DNA of 64,000 nucleotides from CBDCWO01 sp965223405 (lineage in GTDB: Bacteria; Bacteroidota; Bacteroidia; Chitinophagales; Saprospiraceae): assembly GCA_965223405.1 (NCBI GenBank), contig CBDCWO010000006.1:3162001-3226000 (forward strand). Direction: 5' to 3'. Below, piece after piece: positions 8,952 to 16,774 of this stretch. The stretch's first letter is position 1; every line of letters begins with the position of its first letter. The position numbers and the translations under genes were made by a program. Under the pieces are notes generated by a model. It had not been told where the DNA came from. It saw nothing but the letters and a program-made list of their open reading frames with translations, and searched no databases.

Positions 8952-10156
8952 GCGATCAACTTTTCGATTTCATCAACAATATCTACTGCAACCAGTTGTT
9001 TACTTTTTAACTCAAAACTTTTATGCTTATTGTCTTGGAAGATAAATTGTACCTGATTGGTATCATAGTTAAATCCTGCTCCCGGATCATTGAGGGAGTT
9101 TAATACAATAAAATCAAAATTTTTAGTTACTAATTTCTTATTGGCGTGTTCAAACTCATTCGTTGTTTCCAGCGCAAAACCAATATTAATTTGATCCTTC
9201 GTTTTTATTTTTCCCAGTTCGGTCGCGATGTCTGGTGTTTTTTCCAACTTAATGGTTAAAGAGTGCTCTTTTTTCTTGATTTTTTGATCCTTAATTTCAG
9301 CAGGGCGGTAGTCAGACACTGCAGCGGCCAAAACAGCGATATCGGATTTCTGGTAATGTAGTTTAGCCGCTTCATACATTTCGTGTGCTGAATTAACCGA
9401 CACGACCTGAATATCTGAGAATCTTGGCTTTAGTTGTGAAGGCCCCAGAATCAATATGGTATGTACTCCTCTAAGGTATAATTCTTCAGCAATGACAATG
9501 CCCATTTTGCCGGAACTGTAATTTCCAATGAACCGGACTGGATCCATCCTTTCGTAGGTTGGGCCAGCAGTGACTAGGGCTTTTTTCCCATTAAGAACTG
9601 AAGATTGGGTTCCGATAAGCGAGATCACATATTCTACAATTTTTTCTGGTTCGGCCATCCTGCCTTCACCTACCAGTCCACTTGCGAGTTCACCATGGGC
9701 AACTGGGATTACTTTTACACCATCATTTTCTACTGTGGCAATGTTCCTTTGGGTAGCGGGATGATGCCACATATCTACATCCATTGCCGGTGCTATTGCT
9801 ACAGGACACCGTGCTGATAAATAGACAGCTGAAACAATATCATTTACCGAACCGGTAGCTATATTGGCCAAGCTATTAGCTGTACATGGAGCTATTAAGA
9901 ATAAGTCAGCCCATAAACCCATTTCCACGTGGTTGTTCCATCCGGATTCATCCATGATCTGGATAAATACCTTTCTTTTACTCAGTGTACTCATGGTTAA
10001 AGTGGAGATAAACTGAGTAGCGGCCTCGGTCATCAAAATTTGAACTTCTGCTCCTGATTTGGTAAGGATACGGGTAAGATAAGCCGCTTTGTAGGCTGCA
10101 ATACTACCAGTAATCGCTAAAACTATCTTTTTACCCTTTAGAATATGAGCGGGCAT
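8948..10156 (-). CDS. coaBC: bifunctional phosphopantothenoylcysteine decarboxylase / phosphopantothenate-cysteine ligase
   Basis: Two consecutive steps of coenzyme A synthesis. The N-terminal flavoprotein CoaC (about 1-190) has GSIAAYK at 17-23 and the active-site histidine in WNNHVEMG (H76). The C-terminal CoaB domain (about 190-402) carries VTAGPTYERMDPVRFIGN and SSGKMG. Two CoaC positions differ from the E. coli pattern: PAMDVDMW has D126 where PxMNxxMW has Asn, and HGELASGLVGEGRM has S159 at the place of the active-site Cys. I recall the same changes in other Bacteroidota, so loss of function is not implied. It lies three bases after rpoZ and overlaps porD by four. Confidence 0.96.
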   Translation of the reverse strand: MPAHILKGKKIVLAITGSIAAYKAAYLTRILTKSGAEVQILMTEAATQFISTLTMSTLSKRKVFIQIMDESGWNNHVEMGLWADLFLIAPCTANSLANIATGSVNDIVSAVYLSARCPVAIAPAMDVDMWHHPATQRNIATVENDGVKVIPVAHGELASGLVGEGRMAEPEKIVEYVISLIGTQSSVLNGKKALVTAGPTYERMDPVRFIGNYSSGKMGIVIAEELYLRGVHTILILGPSQLKPRFSDIQVVSVNSAHEMYEAAKLHYQKSDIAVLAAAVSDYRPAEIKDQKIKKKEHSLTIKLEKTPDIATELGKIKTKDQINIGFALETTNEFEHANKKLVTKNFDFIVLNSLNDPGAGFNYDTNQVQFIFQDNKHKSFELKSKQLVAVDIVDEIEKLIA

Positions 10157-10159
10157 GCA

Positions 10160-10510
10160 CTAGTCTTCTTGTTTTTTCCGGTTATTTTCATCGGTGTATC
10201 TGGAATACAATTCCCCCTCCAAATACTCATTGGTGGCAATTAATGCCGGATTAGGCATCCTTTCGTAAAATTTCGAGATTTCAATCTGCTCCTTATTTTC
10301 ATGAATTTCTTCAATCGCGTCGGAAGTAGCGGCAAACTCTTCCAATTTTTGATGTAATTCGTGCTTGAGGTCGACAGACAATTGCTTTGCTCTCTTGGAT
10401 ATGATGGCCAAGGCTTCGTAAATACTTCCTGTATTTTGAGCAATACTTGAAATATCCTGAGCTTTCAGATTAGCCTCCATTCCTTGAACTTTGGATTTTA
10501 TATCGGTCAT
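10160..10510 (-). CDS. rpoZ: DNA-directed RNA polymerase omega subunit, Bacteroidota type
   Basis: Small polymerase assembly subunit of 116 residues. The core phrase TGSIYEALAIISKRAKQLS at 27-45 corresponds to the omega/Rpb6 helix that wraps the beta-prime C-terminus. The C-terminal extension EISKFYERMPNPALIATNEYLEGEL is typical of the phylum's version. The ATG at 10510 lies 41 bases inside the end of bamD; an alternative Met at residue 11 would still overlap. Position between bamD and coaBC is the standard arrangement in this phylum and couples envelope biogenesis, transcription and CoA genes in one transcript. Confidence 0.9.
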   Translation of the reverse strand: MTDIKSKVQGMEANLKAQDISSIAQNTGSIYEALAIISKRAKQLSVDLKHELHQKLEEFAATSDAIEEIHENKEQIEISKFYERMPNPALIATNEYLEGELYSRYTDENNRKKQED

Positions 10511-11306
10511 CCTTAAATGATTTTAGTTTATTTCTAGAATTATTTAGTATTTCTCTAACTTCTCTTTTAAAAGAGCTTTGTGAAAAACGCGTTAAAAAAT
10601 CTTCAGCTTCTGTTATAACCCCTTCGTATCGTTCTATCTGTCGAACAAAAATGCTATTTTCTGCATATTCATAAGAGGCTTTGATGATTAAATATCTGAT
10701 TTCAGCAGCTCTATCGGTATCCGGAAAATCTTTCAACATATTTTCGAAAGAATGAATGGCGGATTCATAGTTTCGAATATTGTAGTATAGCATGGCAGAA
10801 TCATACGCTTTGTGTTCAAGCTTTCCTCTCAATTCACTTATCAGATTATTGCATTGTTCTACTCTATTGCTGGTAGGATAGGTATTGATGAATAGTTGTA
10901 AGCTGTTGATTGCTTTAAGGGTATTGGTTTGATCTAGGCGATACGAGGGTGATAGTAGGTACAAGCTATACGCAGACAAAAAATCAGCTTCCTCCCTTTT
11001 AGGACTATTGTAAAATCCGTTGGCAAAATTCTTAAAATAGGAAGAGGCCAGCTCGTAATCTCCTAACTTGTAATAGGTATCTGCAAGCATAAAATTGATG
11101 TCTTCAAATTCAGCTCTACCTCGATAGCTATTAAGTACAATTTCAATCAATGCCAGGGCCCGCTGATATTCTTCTTTCTCGTAATACTCCTTTGCTTTTT
11201 GATACATCAGCTGGGGATCATTACTGGTCCTTACTTTCTCAAATTCACTTCGGCAAGAGCCTAAAATTATCACAAAAAAAACAAATAGAAGTGCCTTTAT
11301 TTTCAT
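10470..11306 (-). CDS. bamD: outer membrane assembly lipoprotein BamD
   Basis: Lipoprotein of the BAM complex that inserts beta-barrel proteins into the outer membrane. The 278-residue product has a signal peptide with the lipobox LGSC, giving Cys18 as the lipidated residue. Tetratricopeptide-like repeats fill the rest: MYQKAKEYYEKEEYQRALALIE around 34-55, LADTYYKLGDYELASSYFKNF near 69-89, and a late pair around 170-200. It is the first gene of a five-gene operon and has a strong promoter directly upstream. Assignment rests on lipobox, repeat architecture, length and neighbourhood. Confidence 0.92.
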   Translation of the reverse strand: MKIKALLFVFFVIILGSCRSEFEKVRTSNDPQLMYQKAKEYYEKEEYQRALALIEIVLNSYRGRAEFEDINFMLADTYYKLGDYELASSYFKNFANGFYNSPKREEADFLSAYSLYLLSPSYRLDQTNTLKAINSLQLFINTYPTSNRVEQCNNLISELRGKLEHKAYDSAMLYYNIRNYESAIHSFENMLKDFPDTDRAAEIRYLIIKASYEYAENSIFVRQIERYEGVITEAEDFLTRFSQSSFKREVREILNNSRNKLKSFKDDRYKIQSSRNGG

Positions 11307-11313
11307 GCGGGTG

Positions 11314-11344
11314 CAAAGATACTGTTTTTTAATTATTTGCCAAA
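11314..11344 (-). promoter_or_regulatory. Bacteroidota-type promoter for the bamD operon
   Basis: On the minus strand the order is TTTG (11344-11341), 19 bases, then TATCTTTG (11321-11314), a full match to the TTTG-N19-TAnnTTTG consensus of this phylum. Only seven bases separate the -7 element from the bamD ATG at 11306, so the transcript would start at or within a few bases of the start codon. The rest of the 298-base gap up to the SUMF1-like gene (11345-11604) shows nothing I can name. Confidence 0.75.
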
Positions 11345-11604
11345 CCAGTTCTCTCCCTTCAAATTACAATAATAACTGACCGAACTACTAAAGAATCTAG
11401 TATTTAAGACACGAAATACATTAACCAACCAAGTCTTGACGTTTTTGCTCTGCTCATCGTCTATCAACCACAATGGTTGCCGAACCTCGCCCGTATCTCA
11501 AAAGTTTATAAGAATGTAAGAGAACTGTACTCCATAACGAAGCCTTTGCAGAAGTTGCAGTGGTAACCTAATTTTTTAACAATACTTTAAAAGTATCGCT
11601 CGAA

Positions 11605-12549
11605 TTATCCCCCAAGATTCATTTCCCAGAATGTAGCTTGCTCTTCGGGACTCGGTTCCTTATAGGGCCGGACGATCCGAAATCCCACAAATGGCGCATC
11701 TGTATTCCACCAAAAACTTTTTGGCACCTGCGGATCACGGCGTTTCCACTCTAAATCCGATTTTACCCGATCAGAACATCTCAATTCCTTTTTGTTGCTA
11801 TTAAATCCACCTCCTTTTACCGTACGAGGATGTAGTTGGCTAGGTTGCGACCATGGATTTGCGGTTCCGGAGGAAAGAGAATTATAAAAATCCGCTTGGT
11901 ACTGGTCCAAAGTCCACTCCATTACATTCCCAAGAATATCGTATAAGCCCCAGGGATTCGGTTTTAATTGACCACTTTTATGGATCTTTTGATTACTATT
12001 TTTATCAAACCAGGCATAATCTTTAAGTGATTTGCTTTTCTTGCCAAAGAAATAAACCTGGTCACTTCCAGCTTTGCAAGCGTATTCCCATTCAGCTTCA
12101 GTAGGTAGCCGATAGAAATCTCCGGTTTTATCTGACAACCACTTGCAGTATTGGAGGGCAGCAAACTGCGTAATTCCAACCGCAGGATATCCAAATCCGC
12201 TCATTCCATGACTAGGATCCTCATAAGGTGGGCTTGGTCTGACGATGGCATCTTCCCTCGGATTGCCATTTTCATCCAGATCTTTAGCAGCATTGAGGAA
12301 AATATCGTATTCATCATAAGACAGTTCATAGGCACCCATCCAAAAAGGATCAATGGTGATTGATTTTGCTGGATATTCGTCAGTTTCTGCCGCCTTATCT
12401 TTTGCAACTGCCCCCAGGGTAAAACTGCCTCCCTCAATTGGGACCATAGTAAAACTTACCTCTGAGTTGGGAATTTTTGCAGTATATGGCTCAAAATTAG
12501 GACTGAGGATCCATAATAGTGAGCTGCTCCAGAACCAAAAAATTGTCAT
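11605..12549 (-). CDS. SUMF1/formylglycine-generating-enzyme-like secreted protein
   Basis: A 314-residue protein with a hydrophobic N-terminal export segment and one FGE-sulfatase domain: VPIEGGSFTLGA near 37-48, FWMGAYELSYDEYDIFLN near 68-85, YRLPTEAEWEYACKAG near 141-156, PWGLYDILGNVMEWTLD and a terminal FVGFRIVRP. The catalytic Cys pair of true formylglycine-generating enzymes is incomplete: one Cys is seen in ELRCSDRV but its partner is absent. In Bacteroidota such catalytically silent FGE-fold proteins include the gliding/secretion proteins GldJ and GldK; this one is single-domain and shorter, so I do not give that name. It follows yceI by three bases, third in the apbE-yceI operon. Confidence 0.8.
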   Translation of the reverse strand: MTIFWFWSSSLLWILSPNFEPYTAKIPNSEVSFTMVPIEGGSFTLGAVAKDKAAETDEYPAKSITIDPFWMGAYELSYDEYDIFLNAAKDLDENGNPREDAIVRPSPPYEDPSHGMSGFGYPAVGITQFAALQYCKWLSDKTGDFYRLPTEAEWEYACKAGSDQVYFFGKKSKSLKDYAWFDKNSNQKIHKSGQLKPNPWGLYDILGNVMEWTLDQYQADFYNSLSSGTANPWSQPSQLHPRTVKGGGFNSNKKELRCSDRVKSDLEWKRRDPQVPKSFWWNTDAPFVGFRIVRPYKEPSPEEQATFWEMNLGG

Positions 12550-12552
12550 TCG

Positions 12553-13083
12553 TTATTCAAATTTTATTGTGATGATAATATCTAGATTTTCTCCACATTT
12601 GATTGTTCCGAACATCGCACTTGGAGGCTCTATTTCAAACTGAGAAAATGTAATCTTTTCATTTGTTTCGTAACTGTGGCTGCCATTTTTCATCACTTCC
12701 ATTTCGATGGTTCGCGCAACACCTCCAATGACGAGGTTGCCTTTAACAGTCAGTAAATTGCCATTAGCAGAAATCGAATTACTCTGGAAGGTAATAAAGG
12801 GATGGGTTTCGGACTTTAATGCTTTTTTTACTTTTCCATCCATAGTTGCTCCACGTCCGCTAACCATAGTATTTGAAGAAAACTTTACAGATGTTGAATT
12901 CTCAACACCGGCATCTAATACCAAATATCCTTCTACATCCTTTACTTCTACCGTCCAGTCATGAAGTGTAGATGTTCCCACAATTTTTACATCATGTTCT
13001 TTCACTCTGAGTGTATCAGATTGAGCGTAAATTTGGGATAATCCGACTAATAATACAAAACAAAATAATACTCTAAATTTCAT
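12553..13083 (-). CDS. YceI-family periplasmic lipid-binding protein
   Basis: Secreted protein of 176 residues with a cleavable signal peptide ending at about residue 20 (IYAQ). The mature part is a YceI-type lipocalin-like barrel: WTVEVKDVEGYLVLD, VSGRGATMDGKVKKALKSETHPFITFQS and LTVKGNLVIGGVARTIEMEV are the usual family blocks. Members bind polyisoprenoids or other amphiphiles in the periplasm; the ligand here is unknown. It lies between apbE and the SUMF1-like gene with spacings of two and three bases, so the three are certainly one transcript. Confidence 0.88.
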   Translation of the reverse strand: MKFRVLFCFVLLVGLSQIYAQSDTLRVKEHDVKIVGTSTLHDWTVEVKDVEGYLVLDAGVENSTSVKFSSNTMVSGRGATMDGKVKKALKSETHPFITFQSNSISANGNLLTVKGNLVIGGVARTIEMEVMKNGSHSYETNEKITFSQFEIEPPSAMFGTIKCGENLDIIITIKFE

Positions 13084-13085
13084 GG

Positions 13086-14087
13086 TTATTTAATTGAAGG
13101 CGAAATATAATCAATAAATTGGTTTGAATAAAATGTAGTGTCAGAACTGATCCACATTTGGGGATATTTTTCAGAATTGGGAAGTTCCGTATGGTATCCT
13201 AAAACAGAATAGGCAGAGGCCCAGGAATCCGCTTCCCAACCGGAGCCAGCGATTACAAAAACTTTATAATCGTGGATGACTCCATAACCTGAATCCTGAT
13301 TAATGATATGTGAATATGAAGTCCCATGGAAATCTAAATGTTGAAAGGTTTTACCGGACCCGGCAATAGCCTGATTTTCCAAGAAGACCGGCGATGAGAA
13401 ACCTTCTAGCTGTAGAGTCCATTTCTGATGACTAGGTGGAGCCTTTCCTACTACGATGTCTCCCCCCAGATCAATTAATACGCTTTCGATTCCCTGGGAT
13501 TTTAAGTATTTTAAAACGTGATCTCCAATATAGCCCTTTCCGATTCCCCCAAAATCCAAGACCACCTGCTTGGTATGCTTCGTAAATTTAGAACTTTGAT
13601 CATCGAAATAAATTAAGTGCATTCCACTGGATTTTTTGGCTTTACGAATAATGCCTTTGGAAGGCATTTTGCCCTTTATTCTTGCCGTCCTCCATAACTT
13701 GGTCAACTGTCCAATTGCCGGATCAAATGCACCCCCGGATTGCTCATATACGATCTTGGATTTTTGCAGTATATCCGATAAGATCGCACTGATCATTACT
13801 GTATCTCCCGGATTCAGACCGTTTAAATTGGTAACTTCACTATAAGGATCATAATCGCTTAAAATGTGATTGAGCGAATCAATAATTTTAAAGCAATGAT
13901 CCATAATTTCACTGCCGTTTTGTGATCCGGTAGTAAAAAAAGTAACCTTCACCAAGGTCCCTAATTTAGGCATGGTCCGGTCGTATCTGTGCCATTCAAA
14001 TTGTCCATCTATTTCAAAGCATGATAAACCCCAAACCACAGTTAAGAAAATTTTTATCTTTGAAAAATCACAAAACAATTTAATCAT
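13086..14087 (-). CDS. apbE: FAD:protein FMN transferase
   Basis: Covalently attaches FMN to Thr/Ser of flavoproteins outside the cytoplasm, using FAD and a divalent metal. Family motifs are clear: FDPAIGQLTKLWR, LDFGGIGKGYIGD, VLIDLGGDIVVG, the HIINQDSG block (variant of HIIDPxTG) and EADSWASAYSVLG with the metal-binding Asp. I start at ATG 14087, giving MIKLFCDF and a hydrophobic export segment; upstream codons are antisense to the neighbouring gene. That ATG shares the palindrome CATG (14085-14088) with the opposite-strand gene's start, so TTG at 14078 is a possible alternative. It leads the apbE-yceI-SUMF1 operon. Confidence 0.9.
   Translation of the reverse strand: MIKLFCDFSKIKIFLTVVWGLSCFEIDGQFEWHRYDRTMPKLGTLVKVTFFTTGSQNGSEIMDHCFKIIDSLNHILSDYDPYSEVTNLNGLNPGDTVMISAILSDILQKSKIVYEQSGGAFDPAIGQLTKLWRTARIKGKMPSKGIIRKAKKSSGMHLIYFDDQSSKFTKHTKQVVLDFGGIGKGYIGDHVLKYLKSQGIESVLIDLGGDIVVGKAPPSHQKWTLQLEGFSSPVFLENQAIAGSGKTFQHLDFHGTSYSHIINQDSGYGVIHDYKVFVIAGSGWEADSWASAYSVLGYHTELPNSEKYPQMWISSDTTFYSNQFIDYISPSIK
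14055..14062 (+). promoter_or_regulatory. -7 element TATCTTTG for the Tat-exported isomerase-like gene
   Basis: TATCTTTG matches TAnnTTTG exactly and lies 23 bases before the ATG at 14086, a normal leader length. No clear TTTG is visible 19 bases upstream. The element lies inside the 5' coding part of apbE on the other strand, so the two divergent genes share regulatory DNA. Confidence 0.6.
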
Positions 14088-15012
14088 GCAACGTAGAAAA
14101 TTTTTACAAAATACCCTTTTAGCAACCGGAGCCACCGTGACAGGTACTAACGCCATTGCTAATTCAAAAAGTAAGAAAAAAGTTTCCATTTTAAAAGATA
14201 AATTCAAAAGACATTATGCGCCCCATCTAGATATGTTTAAACATCATGCGGGTAAGGATCCGGTTGACCAGCTGAACTTTATGGCCGATATGGGCTTTTC
14301 AGCTTTCGAAGACAATTCGATGAAAAGAAGAGACCTAAATACCCAGGAGAGAATGGCACAAACCATGCAGAAAAGAAATATGTTGATGGGGGTATTTGTG
14401 GCTCACAAAATACATTGGAAAGAACCCAATCTGGCGAGCGGTAATCCCGACAAGCGTGATGAATTTTTAGAAGATATTAGGACTTCGGTAGAGGTGGCAA
14501 AAAGAGTAAATTCAACCTGGATGACTGTGGTGCCAGGCCACCTGGACCTCAGGAAAGATATGGGATATCAGACCGTAAATGTCATTGAAAGTTTAAAACA
14601 AGCCAGTGCCATATTAGAACCTCATGGCCTGGTAATGGTTTTAGAGCCTTTAAATTTTCGAAACCACCCGGGTTTGTTTCTGACAAAGGCTTCCCAGGCC
14701 TATGAGATCTGTAAGTCTGTAAATAGTCCATCCTGTAAAATACTCTTTGACATTTATCACCAGCAAATACAGGAAGGAAACCTGATCCCGAATATTGAGG
14801 CTTCATGGGATGAAATTGCCTACTTTCAAATCGGCGATAATCCAGGAAGAAATGAACCTACAACCGGCGAAATAAATTATAGAAACATCTTCAAATATAT
14901 CCATGGCCGGGGATATAAAGGGATACTAGGAATGGAACATGGAAACTCTATAAAGGGAAAAGAAGGGGAAGTTGCAGTAATCCAAGCCTATCGAGAGGTA
15001 GATGATTTTTAA
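14086..15012 (+). CDS. Tat-exported xylose-isomerase-like TIM-barrel protein (hydroxypyruvate-isomerase-like)
   Basis: Likely a sugar or hydroxy-acid isomerase acting outside the cytoplasm. Translation from ATG 14086 gives 308 residues with a twin-arginine leader MQRRKFLQNTLLATGA. The AP-endonuclease-2/xylose-isomerase fold is shown by VLEPLNFRNHPG (Glu ligand), ILFDIYHQQIQEG (Asp/His), FQIGDNPGRNEPTTGEINY and GMEHGNS (Glu), the metal-ligand order of the Hyi family. Many such Tat-tagged proteins in Bacteroidota have no proven substrate. The choice of start is supported by the Tat motif and the -7 element. It stands alone, divergent from apbE. Confidence 0.85.
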   Translation: MQRRKFLQNTLLATGATVTGTNAIANSKSKKKVSILKDKFKRHYAPHLDMFKHHAGKDPVDQLNFMADMGFSAFEDNSMKRRDLNTQERMAQTMQKRNMLMGVFVAHKIHWKEPNLASGNPDKRDEFLEDIRTSVEVAKRVNSTWMTVVPGHLDLRKDMGYQTVNVIESLKQASAILEPHGLVMVLEPLNFRNHPGLFLTKASQAYEICKSVNSPSCKILFDIYHQQIQEGNLIPNIEASWDEIAYFQIGDNPGRNEPTTGEINYRNIFKYIHGRGYKGILGMEHGNSIKGKEGEVAVIQAYREVDDF

Positions 15013-15165
15013 AGGGGAGGTCTGGTGTGGAATCACAAGAGCTGAGGTTAAGATTCAAAAAAATAAAGTATCCCCTATAGCAATCAGAGTCACTTGAATC
15101 CCATGGGAAAAAAACAATGAAGCTTAGTGGAAAAATGCTTGACTTAGCTTTTAGCGAGAGAAAAA

Positions 15166-15615
15166 ATGAAAAAAGAAAAAAAAGACAAACATTTCATTAA
15201 AAAACCGGTCTATCCTGGAGGTCCGGTGGCTATGAAATCATTTATCAAATCGCAGTTAAAATATCCAAAAGAAGCACTTGATAATAAAATAGAAGGCACG
15301 GTTACTTTGCGCTATACGATCAATCAACATGGTCAGGTTATAGATACAAAAGTTATCAAAAAATTAGGTTTTGGATGCAATGAAGAAGCGATTAGGATTG
15401 TCAAACTACTTAAGTTTAAAGTTGCCAAATCGTATAAAACCAAAGCCTTGTTTCATAAAACCATCAACATTCATTTCAGATTACCGCCGACTACCGATCA
15501 GAAAGTCGTGTATCGGTATCAAATATCATCAGACTCCACTCCAAAACCAGGAGGATATTCTTACCAAGTAACTATAAACCTGAGTTCGACCAATCATTTA
15601 TTCACAGTAGGCTGA
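15166..15615 (+). CDS. TonB C-terminal-domain protein without membrane anchor
   Basis: A 149-residue protein that consists almost wholly of a TonB C-terminal domain: PVYPGGPVAMKSFIKSQLKYP near 14-34, EGTVTLRYTINQHGQVIDTKVIKKLGFGCNEEAIRIVKLL near 45-84, ending with about 40 residues of no known match. The usual N-terminal anchor and Pro-rich linker are missing; the frame upstream closes at a TAG (15145-15147), so no longer start exists. The N-terminus is Lys-rich. It may be a soluble partner, a remnant, or a domain duplicated from a TonB. The 246-base gap after it (15616-15861) holds nothing recognised. Confidence 0.75.
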   Translation: MKKEKKDKHFIKKPVYPGGPVAMKSFIKSQLKYPKEALDNKIEGTVTLRYTINQHGQVIDTKVIKKLGFGCNEEAIRIVKLLKFKVAKSYKTKALFHKTINIHFRLPPTTDQKVVYRYQISSDSTPKPGGYSYQVTINLSSTNHLFTVG

Positions 15616-15861
15616 TAGTCATATATTTATAAATTCAAATTAGTTGATCTTTTGATTATTAACTGATTTTTAAGGTTAAAGCCATTGAAACAGCAATCTT
15701 TAGCCAATAAAAGCCTTGCAAATAGCGCTGCTATTACTGCATTTTTCTTGTCTAAATCTCACTATTTCAATGACTTCTGTGATCAAATCATTAGTCGAAC
15801 TCAGGTTATAAAACAAAAACAATTTGATGTTCTCATGGAATTCAAGTTCGAAAGGTGAAAA

Positions 15862-16752
15862 TCATTCTTCTGAATTTGTATACACGTGCCTCTCTGCGTG
15901 ATAGCTGGAGCGCACGAGGGGCCCACTTTCAACATAGTTAAACCCTTTCTCTAAACCGATTTCCCGGTATTTAGCAAAGGTGTCCGGATGGATAAATTCC
16001 GAAACTTCCAGATGCATAGCTGTAGGTTGTAAATATTGACCTAAAGTGAGTACGTCACATCCATGTTCGACAAGGTCATCCATAATCTTCAATACTTCAT
16101 CGTTTCTTTCACCAAGTCCCAACATAATGCCCGATTTGGTGCGCTTACCATAATCTTTCGTCCGCTTGATTTGCTCCAGACTGCGCTCGTATTTTGCCTG
16201 AGGTCTTACTTTCCTATACAACCGTTCAACGGTCTCCATATTATGAGAGACAACCTCCTGACCAGCACTTATCATTCTGTCCAAGGCATCCCATGATGAT
16301 TTGACATCTGGAATCAGTGTCTCTATTGTAGTTTGCGGAGACAATTCCTTAGTGGATCGCACGGTTTGGTACCATATTTCGGCTCCGCGGTCTTTCAGTT
16401 CATCTCGATTTACTGAGGTAATCACCGCATGTTTCACTTGCATTAGGAAAATAGCCTCAGCTACCCTTCGGGGTTCATCCTCATCATAGACCGGAGGTCT
16501 TCCGGTCTTAACAGCACAAAATGAACAGGACCTCGTACAGGTATTCCCTAAAATCATAAATGTGGCGGTACCTGCTCCCCAACATTCACCCATGTTTGGG
16601 CAGTTTCCGGATTGACAGATGGTGTGTAGTTCGTGGGTATCTACCAAAGTTCTGACATGTTTGAACTTTTCACCAATGGGAAGTTTGACCCTTAGCCAAT
16701 TAGGCTTACGCCGCCGCGACGACTTGTTTTCAGTTATCGGTAGATCTATCAT
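15862..16752 (-). CDS. lipA: lipoyl synthase
   Basis: Radical-SAM enzyme inserting two sulfurs into protein-bound octanoate to form lipoate. The 296-residue sequence has both iron-sulfur sets: the auxiliary cluster cysteines C46, C51 and C57 (CQSGNCPNMGECW) and the radical-SAM cysteines C72, C76 and C79 (CTRSCSFC). GLGERNDEV and LTLGQYLQPT are also typical, and the serine ligand is visible in GPLVRSSYH near the C-terminus. It starts at ATG 16752, 22 bases after the outer-membrane protein gene, so the two may be co-transcribed. Confidence 0.97.
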   Translation of the reverse strand: MIDLPITENKSSRRRKPNWLRVKLPIGEKFKHVRTLVDTHELHTICQSGNCPNMGECWGAGTATFMILGNTCTRSCSFCAVKTGRPPVYDEDEPRRVAEAIFLMQVKHAVITSVNRDELKDRGAEIWYQTVRSTKELSPQTTIETLIPDVKSSWDALDRMISAGQEVVSHNMETVERLYRKVRPQAKYERSLEQIKRTKDYGKRTKSGIMLGLGERNDEVLKIMDDLVEHGCDVLTLGQYLQPTAMHLEVSEFIHPDTFAKYREIGLEKGFNYVESGPLVRSSYHAERHVYTNSEE

Positions 16753-16774
16753 AAATTAGAAAACAACAGTAAGA

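Noticed and set aside
8049..11306. Evidence for a complete type IX secretion system
   Set aside because: Only the PorD-like gene is present here; the FGE-fold protein lacks traits that would name it GldJ or GldK, and no sorting domain was seen in the window.
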